This document shows positions 37,716 to 44,823 of a stretch of DNA of 55,188 nucleotides, one piece after another. The stretch covers positions 1-55,188 of the forward strand of contig CANMLD010000007.1 in NCBI GenBank assembly GCA_947498315.1, given 5' to 3'. This stretch comes from Pseudomonadota bacterium (GTDB lineage Bacteria; Myxococcota_A; UBA9042; GCA-2863065). The notes below the pieces were generated by a model. The model saw only the letters and a list, made by a program, of their open reading frames with translations. It was not told the origin of the DNA and searched no databases. Numbering within the stretch: position 1 is the first letter of the stretch; every line of letters starts with the position of its first letter. The translations under genes were made by a program, and so were the position numbers.

Positions 37716-37737
37716 TCTTCACCCTCAATCTTCATCT

Positions 37738-37935
37738 TTAATCGTCGTCTTGGTCGTCGTCGGCGATCAGCGAGAGCTGCGCCGGGATCTCATCTCGATG
37801 CTTCTTCAGCACCAGGTCGATCCCCTCTCTGATGTACTGGGCGGCAGGGACGCCAGTGCGCTCGGCCAACAGCTTGAGCGCCTGATCTTGGCCGCGCGTG
37901 ATGTACACCGTCGTCGCTACTTTTCGTCGGTTCAT
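37738..37935 (-). CDS. Ribbon-helix-helix DNA-binding protein
   Basis: 65 residues: a short beta strand (KVATTVYITRGQ), helices A (DQALKLLAERTG) and B (PAAQYIREGIDLVLKKH), then an acidic tail ending DDDQDDD. This is the MetJ/Arc fold, which binds DNA as a dimer through the strand. It is first gene of the operon with the epimerase, lepA and lepB. GGGAGAAGG lies 5 nt before the ATG. A promoter with a perfect 12-bp palindrome between its hexamers is 40 bp upstream, so autoregulation is likely. It could instead be an orphan antitoxin, but no toxin gene is adjacent. Confidence 0.85.
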   Translation of the reverse strand: MNRRKVATTVYITRGQDQALKLLAERTGVPAAQYIREGIDLVLKKHRDEIPAQLSLIADDDQDDD

Positions 37936-37973
37936 GACGCCTTCTCCCGGGCGGGCCGGTCTAACCAGCGCGG

Positions 37974-38003
37974 ACCGTATGGTACCATATGAGGCTCTGT
38001 CAA
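37974..38003 (-). promoter_or_regulatory. Promoter with palindromic operator for the RHH operon
   Basis: On the minus strand TTGACA (38003-37998, a perfect -35) is followed after 18 nt by TACGGT (37979-37974, -10). The spacer contains the perfect 12-bp palindrome TATGGTACCATA (37978-37989), which reaches 2 bp into the -10. A dimeric RHH protein bound there would block RNA polymerase. The predicted start near 37967 leaves about 30 nt of leader before the ATG at 37935. Confidence 0.55.
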
Positions 38004-38229
38004 AGGTTACGCGTGGCTACTGGCTCTCCTCGAGCCTCCTGCGGGCTGTCCCGTTCCGTCTCGATGGGGAGTAGAGCAGGCTTTGGAGGAACATCCACCC
38101 AGGCCAAAATGGTGGTCAAGGTTGACACCGGCTTGTCGCTGCTCGAACCTCCTAGCTGGTGGCATCCGCCGGCTCGAACCTACGGCTTCGAGCCCCGAGC
38201 GTCCCAAACCGTTGACCGAGGTCTCGTCG

Positions 38230-38895
38230 ATGCGCCCGATCGCCTTCTCTAGCTCTTCCTATGCCTCTAGGCTAGCGCGACGCGGCCTGACCCTCGGGGC
38301 CATCGCGACGGGTTTGGTGACCGCCTCCGCGTGCGCGCCCGCGGTCGTCGAGGATCCGCCGACCGGGATCCTCGAGCCCGAGAATGCTCCCGATGGTACG
38401 CTGATTCGTCGCTTCGATCTCGACGGAGACGGAAAGCCCAACCTCTGGCGAGTCGTACAGACCGATGGTGGGGCGGAGAGGACCGTCCGGCGAGACGAGG
38501 ACTTGAACTTCGATGGTCTCGTCGACACGCGTCACTTCTTCGGGACCGACGGCGTCATCGTCAAGGAAGAGATCGATCTCGACTACGACACGCGCGTCGA
38601 TGCCATTGCTTACTACGAAGGCGGCGTGAAGATTCGGGAAGAGCACTTCCTTCCGAACCGGACGAAGCCCCACGTGATTCGTCTCTACTCGAACGGCAAG
38701 CTCATCGAGAAGCAGCGGGATCAGGAAGGCGATGGGGTCTACGAGACTTTCGAGTATTTCGATGAGGGGAAGCTCATCCGAATTGGCCGGGACACGACGG
38801 GCGACGGGAAGCCGGATTCGTACGACGAACGCCCTGACCCGAGTGAGATCCCTCCAGAAGAAAAGGAGACGGGCGACGCGCCCACGGAGAGCTGA
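38230..38895 (+). CDS. Lipoprotein with repeated Asp-Gly (EF-hand-like) motifs
   Basis: 221 residues from ATG 38230, with GAGG 8 nt upstream; the frame is open 49 codons further but without a signal. The signal peptide ends TASAC (lipobox). The mature chain has at least five motifs with the pattern D-x-D/N-x-D-G-x-x-D plus an aromatic: FDLDGDGKPN, LNFDGLVDTRHF, DLDYDTRVDAIAYY, EGDGVYETFEYF and TTGDGKPDSYD. These resemble calcium-binding loops. The tail is acidic, ETGDAPTES. It starts divergently from the RHH operon and ends 2 nt before the heme A synthase-like gene, with which it is probably co-transcribed. Confidence 0.8.
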   Translation: MRPIAFSSSSYASRLARRGLTLGAIATGLVTASACAPAVVEDPPTGILEPENAPDGTLIRRFDLDGDGKPNLWRVVQTDGGAERTVRRDEDLNFDGLVDTRHFFGTDGVIVKEEIDLDYDTRVDAIAYYEGGVKIREEHFLPNRTKPHVIRLYSNGKLIEKQRDQEGDGVYETFEYFDEGKLIRIGRDTTGDGKPDSYDERPDPSEIPPEEKETGDAPTES

Positions 38896-38897
38896 AC

Positions 38898-39884
38898 GTG
38901 CCCAGCCATAGCGGGACAGACCCCGAGCGCGACGCCCTTCGAGCCGTCTATCGACTCGCGCTGCTCGTAGCGGTCGTTTATCTGCTCGTCATCTTGTGGG
39001 GTTCTTGGGTCCGTATCACCGGGTCCGGAGCCGGCTGCGGCGACCACTGGCCGCTCTGCAACGGCGTCGTCGTCCCGAAAGAGGCTGGCCAGAAGACCTT
39101 CATCGAGTTCGCGCATCGCGTCTCGAGCGCCATCGCGGGTCTGATGGGGCTTGCCCTCGTCGTCGTCGCGTTTCGGCGCCTTCCGAGAGGGCATCGCGCC
39201 CGGGGTGCCGCCGCCGCCCAGTTCGTGTTCCTAATCATCGAAGCGCTGCTCGGTCGTATGCTCGTCAAGCGCGGCCTCGTGGTCGACGATGACTCCGTCG
39301 AGCGCGCCGTCGTCATGGGTCTACACCTCGTCAACACCTACTTGCTCATCGCGTGGACCGTCTTGTGCGCCTTGTGGAGCCGAGTGTCTCTGACCAGCGA
39401 CGCTCACAACGATGCAGCAAACCCGCGAGTGCCGGGGCTCGGCGCGTTATGGACCATCGCGATCTTCATCGTCTTGATGAGCGTCACGGGCGCCGTAACC
39501 GCTCTCGGTGACACAATCTTCCCTCCTCACGTTCGGCCTTCGGGCGGCTTCATGGAGCGTCTCGAGGACCTGTTCAGTCCGGGTGAACACTTCTTGGTCC
39601 GCATGCTCGTGCTCCACCCCATCATCGCGGTCATTGGAAGCATCGCGATGGTCGGGCTGGTTTGGCGCTTCCGACTCGGCCGCGTCGGCGGCTCAGTGCG
39701 GCTTCTGGTCTGGACCATTGGCTTTCAGCTCGCCTTCGGACTCTTGAACGTTCTGCTCAAGGCCCCCGGCTGGGCGCAGCTCATCCACTTGCTGCTCGCC
39801 GAGATCATGTGGGCCATCTTCGTGCTCATCGCGTCCACCTCTCGTGACGATCGCCGCTCCCGTCCGGGGCTTGCGGACGCCTGA
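38898..39884 (+). CDS. ctaA: Heme A synthase-like protein (CtaA/COX15)
   Basis: Oxidises the C8 methyl of heme O to the formyl of heme A for cytochrome oxidase. 328 residues with eight membrane helices. The four conserved histidines stand in IEFAHRVSS, MGLHLVNTY, LVLHPIIA and AQLIHLLLAEIMW, and VRITGSGAGCGDHWPLCNG holds the first-loop cysteine pair. Start GTG 38898, with its ribosome site inside the end of the previous gene. It probably pairs with a distant ctaB or oxidase locus; none is in this window. The coupled lipoprotein upstream is not a usual neighbour. Confidence 0.9.
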   Translation: MPSHSGTDPERDALRAVYRLALLVAVVYLLVILWGSWVRITGSGAGCGDHWPLCNGVVVPKEAGQKTFIEFAHRVSSAIAGLMGLALVVVAFRRLPRGHRARGAAAAQFVFLIIEALLGRMLVKRGLVVDDDSVERAVVMGLHLVNTYLLIAWTVLCALWSRVSLTSDAHNDAANPRVPGLGALWTIAIFIVLMSVTGAVTALGDTIFPPHVRPSGGFMERLEDLFSPGEHFLVRMLVLHPIIAVIGSIAMVGLVWRFRLGRVGGSVRLLVWTIGFQLAFGLLNVLLKAPGWAQLIHLLLAEIMWAIFVLIASTSRDDRRSRPGLADA

Positions 39885-40044
39885 TCAGGGATCCGAGGGT
39901 CGGTCGAAACTCCGATTGGCGTCCGCCGGCTATTTTCTAGCATTGAGTTGCTCTCTCTCCTCGACGGGCGATGCAGCCCGCCCTCGTCGTTCGAGTACGC
40001 GCCTACCGGCGCCAACTCGCTGCGTCGGCTGGGTATGCGTTAGC

Positions 40045-40066
40045 GGGTGGGGGCGCCCCCCCACCC
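40045..40066. terminator. Strong GC hairpin between converging genes
   Basis: A perfect 9-bp stem, GGGTGGGGG (40045-40053) against CCCCCACCC (40058-40066), with tetraloop CGCC lies in the 199-bp gap between the ctaA-like gene and the stop of the 40084 gene. No T-run adjoins it, but it should block transcripts from either side. Confidence 0.5.
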
Positions 40067-40083
40067 CCGGGCGCGCCTTACGC

Positions 40084-41844
40084 TCAATCTCCATTTCGAC
40101 CGACCCTCTCCTTCAGCTCGTTTACGTCGCTGAACTGCACGAGGCAGCGCCCAGAAGCCTGGCTTGCGACACCGACCTGTTCGAGGACGACAACCTCCCC
40201 ATCGCAGTCGGCGTCGCTCTCGAGCGCGATCCGGAAGCCTTGCCCGTTTGGGGCGAGGCCGGACTCGAACTCGTAACGAAAGAGCTCGGGGGATGGAGGG
40301 CGAAAACCGAGGGCCTTCCAGGTCGCGCCGTCCCAGGCTGGCGCCGACGGATCGCACGGCACCGGCGTCTGATCGTCGCAGCAAGGCTTCGGCGGCGTGA
40401 CCCGTGCCGATGGCGGGAGCCGGCAACCGAGCGCCGGGACGGCGGCCTCCACTGCAGCAGCCAGCCGCTGAAGTCGCGAAAACTCGTTACTCACGACGGT
40501 CGAGCGCGGGCTCGCCAGCGACGGCAGTTGAGCCGCGGCAGTGATGGCCAACAGGGAAGCAACGGTGGACGCAAGCGCAGTTGCTTGGTCACCAGAGCCT
40601 CGCAACGCGAGTGGCTGCGTCTCAAATCGTAGCTGCTGAGCACCGACGCGTGAGGGGAGTGGGCCGCGCGACGCGACGCCCAATGCGTTCAAGGCGCTCA
40701 TTGCGCGTGTTCGCCACGCTCCCATCAGCGCTCGCAAGAGCGAGGCGACGTTGTTCTCAGTAGGCTCGGGCCAAAGCGCCGAGAGCGCGGATTCCACACG
40801 CATCCGGAGCGATGCGCCCGACACGCTGATCGCGTCGAGTGCGGCTGCGTCGCCGACGGCCGTCAGAGTGCCGCGCCAGTCCTCATCAAGTGCGAAGCCG
40901 AGGCTCTCGAGTCCGAAGAGGTGCGCTTCGAGAGAGGGGTTGGAGGCAGGGACCAACGTTGCGACCAGCGCCGCCCCGTCCAGTCCGTGCAAGGCTGCTC
41001 GGTGGCCTGCCTGAAACACCGAGTCTGCCTGCAGCGAGTCAGTCTGGCCGAGCGAGGCCTCGACGCCCGCACGATTGCCGATGATGACGCGTTCTGCTGC
41101 CCAGGCCAGTACCAGTCCACTCTCATGAACGAGCGCTGTGGCGTTCCCAATCGTCACGCGAGAGAACGCATTGAGCGGCACCTTCGCATTACCCCCTGCC
41201 GCGTTCGCATTGCCGGGTGTTGAAGACGGCGCAGGCCCCGCTGCGAGCGGGGCGTCGACTCTGGTGAAGGGGCCGTCGATCCAAAGTGCGATGGCTCTCG
41301 CCCCTGGGGCGTACCAGAGCGTCGCTGAAGTGGCTTCGAAGAGGTCGACACCCAGGTCGGATCGGCTCGCGGCACGGAACTCGGGCATCGGGTCAGGCGC
41401 GGGCCCCGTCGCGATGAGGAGGGGGGCTGAAGCCCACGTCTTCAGCAGCGTGCCTGCGTCGAAGCTGAGCGCGAAAGCAGTGCCCACTGGCAGCTCGTCG
41501 AGACGCTTTCGATGTACCGTGACTACGTCGAGAGTGAGTCGCCGTGGCGAACGTGCCGGCGTCGGAGTGGTCGTCGCCACGCCATCGGTCGCCGCGTTGG
41601 TCCGTGGTTCGTTCTGCACCGCAATGGAGGGCGTTCTTGGCTCGCACGCCGGCGTTGGGGGGCACACCGCCGGAGGGGGCGCCTTGCTGCACGCAAGCGC
41701 CGCAGCGCACAAGAGCAGCACAGAGAGTGGCACCGAACGCGAAGGACAGTGTGAAAGCGCAGTGGGGCAGGGAAGGAGACCCGGAGGGCGCGAAGCGCCG
41801 GGGCGCGACGTCGGCAAGCCGGTCGCGCCCCAGCCAGAACTCAT
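40084..41844 (-). CDS. Large lipoprotein of unknown function, coupled to the sheath gene
   Basis: 586 residues from ATG 41844, which overlaps the sheath stop as ATGA; a longer open frame exists upstream inside the sheath gene. After a long N-region (~35 residues) the hydrophobic segment VLLLCAAALAC ends in a lipobox, followed by Pro/Cys-rich PPPAVCPPTPAC. The body has hydrophobic strand-rich regions (LPVGTAFALSFDAG, LVLAWAAERVIIGNRAG). The last ~90 residues hold Cys pairs, FRYEFESG and a C-terminal CDGEVVVLEQVG reminiscent of pilin-like ends, which might be a pseudopilin-type tail. Physical coupling to a sheath gene is notable. No function is assigned. Confidence 0.72.
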   Translation of the reverse strand: MSSGWGATGLPTSRPGASRPPGLLPCPTALSHCPSRSVPLSVLLLCAAALACSKAPPPAVCPPTPACEPRTPSIAVQNEPRTNAATDGVATTTPTPARSPRRLTLDVVTVHRKRLDELPVGTAFALSFDAGTLLKTWASAPLLIATGPAPDPMPEFRAASRSDLGVDLFEATSATLWYAPGARAIALWIDGPFTRVDAPLAAGPAPSSTPGNANAAGGNAKVPLNAFSRVTIGNATALVHESGLVLAWAAERVIIGNRAGVEASLGQTDSLQADSVFQAGHRAALHGLDGAALVATLVPASNPSLEAHLFGLESLGFALDEDWRGTLTAVGDAAALDAISVSGASLRMRVESALSALWPEPTENNVASLLRALMGAWRTRAMSALNALGVASRGPLPSRVGAQQLRFETQPLALRGSGDQATALASTVASLLAITAAAQLPSLASPRSTVVSNEFSRLQRLAAAVEAAVPALGCRLPPSARVTPPKPCCDDQTPVPCDPSAPAWDGATWKALGFRPPSPELFRYEFESGLAPNGQGFRIALESDADCDGEVVVLEQVGVASQASGRCLVQFSDVNELKERVGRNGD

Positions 41845-43004
41845 TCGCTGACGTCGCCGCCGGTCGGCATCTGGCCGATGCGGAAGATCACGAATTCGGC
41901 CGGCTTCACCGGGCACATTCCGATCTCGACGATGAGTTGGCCGGCGTCGATGACTTCCGGCGGGTTGGTCTCGTCGTCACACTTCACGTAGAACGCCTCT
42001 TCGGGGGTCTTCCCGAAGAGGGCGCCCTGGCGCCACAGGCGGAGAAGGAACGCCGACAGGTCGCGCGTGATGCGCTTCCAGAGGCGGTGGTCGTTCGGCT
42101 CGAAGACGACCCATTGGGTCCCGAGTTCGATCGACTGCTCCACCATGTTGAAGAGACGGCGCACGTTGATGTAGCGCCAGCTGGCGTCCGACGAGATCGT
42201 GCGGGCGCCCCAGACGCGGATGCCGCGGTTCGGGAACTCGCGAATGCAGTTGATGCCCTTCGGGTTCAGGATGTCCTGCTCCCCGCGGGTGATGCCGTAC
42301 TTGAGGCCGAGCGCACCGCGCACGAGCTCATTGGCTGGCGCCTTGTGAACGCCGCGCTCACCGTCCGAACGAGCGTAGACACCCGCCATGTAGCCCGAAG
42401 GCGGCTGGTAGATGTTGCCCTTGATCGGGTCATAGACCTCAATCCACGGGAAGTAGTAAGCGCCGTACTTCGAGTCGCGCGGCTTGCCGAGCTTGTCGAC
42501 GCCGCCCTTCTCGATGGTCTCCGGGCTGTCGAGAACCGCGAAGCGGTAACGCATGTTCTCGCAATGTGAGAGAACGGCGTCTTGTATCGCGGGATCGGTC
42601 TGGCCTGGGGCGCAGAGGATGTTGATGTCGTCAACGTCCTCGAACGCCTTGAGGCCGGTGCGCGTGCCCGGACCGTTGTCGGTGCCGATGTAGAGGGCCG
42701 CCTTGCTGGCGACCTTCTTGCCGTCCGGCGTCGTGTCACCGGTGCCGACGTTCAGGATGTAGGCGCGGCCGCCGCCGTTGTTGAAGAACCCGTAGACCGC
42801 GTGAGCGAGGTATTCGGAGTTCTGGAAGTCCCCGAAGTTCTTCGTGAACTGCGACCAGTTCGAGACGAAGATCGGCTCGTTGACCGGACCGATTGCACAC
42901 TCGCCGATGAAGCCGACGGTGCTGGTGCCGACCATCTCGAGCGGCTTCGTGCCGCGGTCGACTTCTTCGACGTAGACGCCAGGAGACAGGTACGAAGTCG
43001 CCAT
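41841..43004 (-). CDS. Contractile-injection (phage-tail-like) sheath protein
   Basis: 387 residues. The N-terminus SPGVYVEEVDRGTKPLE, the early FIGECAIGPVNEPIFVSNW, the RRLFNMVEQSIELGTQWVVFEPN helix and the C-terminal VEIGMCPVKPAEFVIFRIGQMPTG match the sheath family (phage tail sheath, eCIS Pvc2/Afp2 type). Length suits the smaller eCIS sheaths. The ribosome site is strong (GAGGAGG, about 10 nt before ATG). It lies 268 bp downstream of a Pvc16-type gene and overlaps a lipoprotein gene by ATGA. No tube, baseplate, spike or AAA ATPase gene is in the flanking sequence. Confidence 0.93.
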   Translation of the reverse strand: MATSYLSPGVYVEEVDRGTKPLEMVGTSTVGFIGECAIGPVNEPIFVSNWSQFTKNFGDFQNSEYLAHAVYGFFNNGGGRAYILNVGTGDTTPDGKKVASKAALYIGTDNGPGTRTGLKAFEDVDDINILCAPGQTDPAIQDAVLSHCENMRYRFAVLDSPETIEKGGVDKLGKPRDSKYGAYYFPWIEVYDPIKGNIYQPPSGYMAGVYARSDGERGVHKAPANELVRGALGLKYGITRGEQDILNPKGINCIREFPNRGIRVWGARTISSDASWRYINVRRLFNMVEQSIELGTQWVVFEPNDHRLWKRITRDLSAFLLRLWRQGALFGKTPEEAFYVKCDDETNPPEVIDAGQLIVEIGMCPVKPAEFVIFRIGQMPTGGDVSE

Positions 43005-43272
43005 CCTCTAGTTCCTCCTCAACCGTGGGGCGTAGTTGCGTGCCCCGAATTCAACAACATTGCCCAGTTGGGCTGCCCGCCAGGGCGACTCGACACGCGC
43101 GAGCGCGCGCATCGAGCCTTTGATCTGCTCCCGAGGGGGAACCTCGGGCCGAATTCGAACCCCCCCGGCCCTTTTCGGAGCCGGGACGCGACTCAGGCAT
43201 TTCCCCTGAGCGCGTTTGCCAGACCATGGGTCCGGCTGGTGTAGGACGCATGCCGCAATGCGGCGCGCGACG
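43005..43272. other. Intergenic region between Pvc16-type and sheath genes
   Basis: 268 bp without a gene. It includes a hairpin CCCGAGG-N5-CCTCGGG (43130-43148) that could end a Pvc16 transcript or mark a processing site. No clear promoter is recognised, although the gap is long enough for a separate sheath promoter. Confidence 0.4.
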
Positions 43273-43857
43273 TTACCGAACCGCCAGATCGCGTTCCACG
43301 ACGCGGCGGGTTTCGGCCGAACGGCGGTCGGACTCGATGCGAAAGCGCACGAAGTAGTAGACCGACGGGCGTAGGTCCTCGTTCAGGCTGCGCCAGAACG
43401 ACATGGTGTCGTTGAAATCGGCCTGAAGGTTGGGATAGATGTTGACCTTGTCGTCCGGATACCAAGCATCGCCCTTGAGCGACTCCCCATCGAGGATCGG
43501 GTGCTCGCCGAAGGTCTTGATCGCGAGCCCCAGCAGCAAGTTCTCCTCGTTCGGGGAGTTACCCCACACCGAGACGATGAAGTGGGCCAAAAGGTAAATC
43601 GGAGCGTCCTGGTAGTACTCGACGATGTTGCCTTGCTTGTCGTAGGACGAAACCAGCGTGTCGGTGCGCTCTCGGTACCCCTGGTGGAAGCCCAGGTGGT
43701 AGAGGTAGCAGTTCACCGTGGGCATATTCTTGATGTTGTCTTTCTTCGGGCGGTCGGTGCTGACGGTCACGGTTGTGAAACCGGTGCGCTTGAACGACTC
43801 CTTGAGGAGCTCCTTCAGCGTCTCATTCACGTCTTTGATGACCTCGAACTGACTCAT
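43273..43857 (-). CDS. DUF4255 / Pvc16-type tail-cap protein
   Basis: 194 residues from ATG 43857, which gives the usual MSQFEVIKDVNETL start; an earlier GTG at 43893 has no better signal. The Pvc16_N family terminates the tube and sheath of extracellular contractile injection systems. Matching features are NMPTVNCYLYHLGFHQGYRER, YLLAHFIVSVWGNSPNEENLLLG and IYPNLQADFNDTMSFWRSL. It is normally one of about fifteen linked eCIS genes. Here only the sheath follows it. Upstream lies the decayed insertion element and AT-rich tract. Confidence 0.9.
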   Translation of the reverse strand: MSQFEVIKDVNETLKELLKESFKRTGFTTVTVSTDRPKKDNIKNMPTVNCYLYHLGFHQGYRERTDTLVSSYDKQGNIVEYYQDAPIYLLAHFIVSVWGNSPNEENLLLGLAIKTFGEHPILDGESLKGDAWYPDDKVNIYPNLQADFNDTMSFWRSLNEDLRPSVYYFVRFRIESDRRSAETRRVVERDLAVR

Positions 43858-44212
43858 CCGGTGACGATGATCTCCATGATGAAAGACTTGCACCTCGCGA
43901 GAATCGGCCCGTCCGTTTGGCTGGTGCCGTACGCCCCTTGGACGATGCGGTTCAGTCGACTTCAGAGCTTTCTTTTCGCGCGGTGGTGGGTAACACGCGC
44001 CGTGGAGGGTGTCAACGCACCCCCAGCCGCCAATTCGTCGGCGGCCTTGCCGCCTCCTCTTGGGTCGCGCGAGACCCGATACCTTCGGCGGTGAACTTCG
44101 CGGCGACAGGCGTTCAGTTCGTGCTGATTTCCGGTTGAGATGGTCCTCCGAGCTCGCTTGCGCGGCCCAGGTGACTGCGAAACGACGATTTCGGACGTAC
44201 TTGTCCCTTGGA

Positions 44213-44257
44213 GGCGCTGGCAGGCTAGGCGCTGGCAGGCTAGGCGCTGGCAGGCTA
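44213..44257. repeat. Three tandem 15-bp repeats
   Basis: GGCGCTGGCAGGCTA occurs three times head to tail without change, then partially (GGCGCG). It sits just outside the transposase remnant, at the edge of the rearranged region. Confidence 0.9.
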
Positions 44258-44279
44258 GGCGCGAGGCGAGGGGAGTCGG

Positions 44280-44535
44280 CTAGCCGCCAGGCGCACTCAT
44301 GCGCGCGATCGCGCGCCGCGCCATGCAGATCCGTGCCAGCTCCATCGCAGAGACCGCCATGCGAAGCAGTAGCTGGCGGCCCGTCTTGACGATTTCACCT
44401 GCGATGTTGAAGCGATCGGTATACCTTTCGGCCGAAGACCCGGCGGTAGAGTTCCACGACCAACGGCACGCCGCTGAACGACGTGAGATGACCTGCTTTC
44501 GCGGATTCGATCTTGAAATTAAGTACGCTACGATA
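44280..44535 (-). pseudogene. Decayed transposase (tentatively IS1380-like), internally deleted and frameshifted
   Basis: On the minus strand, near 44520, the frame gives NFKIESAKAGHLTSFSG then VPLVVELYRRVF, like an IS transposase N-terminus. In another frame, from about 44440, it gives AERYTDRFNIAGEIVKTG then RQLLLRMAVSAMELARICMA and ends at a TAG (44280-44282), like the C-terminus. The middle is missing and the two parts are out of frame. The family assignment is tentative; that both are transposase parts is more secure. The AT-rich tract lies next to the N-terminal end. Confidence 0.5.
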
Positions 44536-44650
44536 TACGTTTTTAGTACTTTTAATATTTGTATTATTAAACAATATTTTAAATAATTTTACTATTATAC
44601 AAACTACAAGTGAAACTTTTTAATTTAAAAAAAGATTATTAAAATTACGT
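44516..44650. other. AT-rich tract
   Basis: By direct count 20 of 120 bases in 44521-44640 are G or C (17%), against a strongly GC-rich surround. It contains no gene, several A/T runs and the start of the transposase remnant. Such islands are typical of foreign DNA, IS ends or sites held by silencing proteins. Confidence 0.9.
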
Positions 44651-44823
44651 TCTTATTCAGACGAACGCTTAACAGGTCCAAGTGCTCACCCAGCAGGGAA
44701 CGCCCCGCCACCACGATTAAGCGCGCGTCCTGCTCGGCGTGGACGGCATTCTCACCTGAGCGGAGGCGATTTATCGCCGACGATCAGGGCAGCAGCCCTT
44801 TGGGCGCAACACGAGGCGAGTTT

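Larger units (their letters stand above)
43858..44799. other. Long non-coding region with IS remnant, minisatellite and AT-rich tract
   Basis: 942 bp between divergent genes. It contains a three-copy 15-bp repeat (44213-44257), a broken transposase (44280-44535), a very AT-rich segment (44516-44650), and near its right end an inverted repeat GGCGAT-TT-ATCGCC (44765-44778). Short plus-strand frames here are antisense to the transposase remnant. No intact gene is seen. The position beside two isolated injection-system genes suggests a rearranged boundary. Confidence 0.6.

Noticed and set aside
37738-37935. RHH gene as part of a toxin-antitoxin pair
   Set aside because: The next gene is a large metabolic enzyme in an operon with lepA, and no toxin-like ORF adjoins.
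41841-43857. Prophage
   Set aside because: No integrase, portal, capsid, terminase or lysis genes; only sheath and Pvc16-type cap are present.
44299-44586. Plus-strand ORF in the AT-rich region
   Set aside because: It runs antisense to the transposase fragments and ends in AT-rich codons without protein character.
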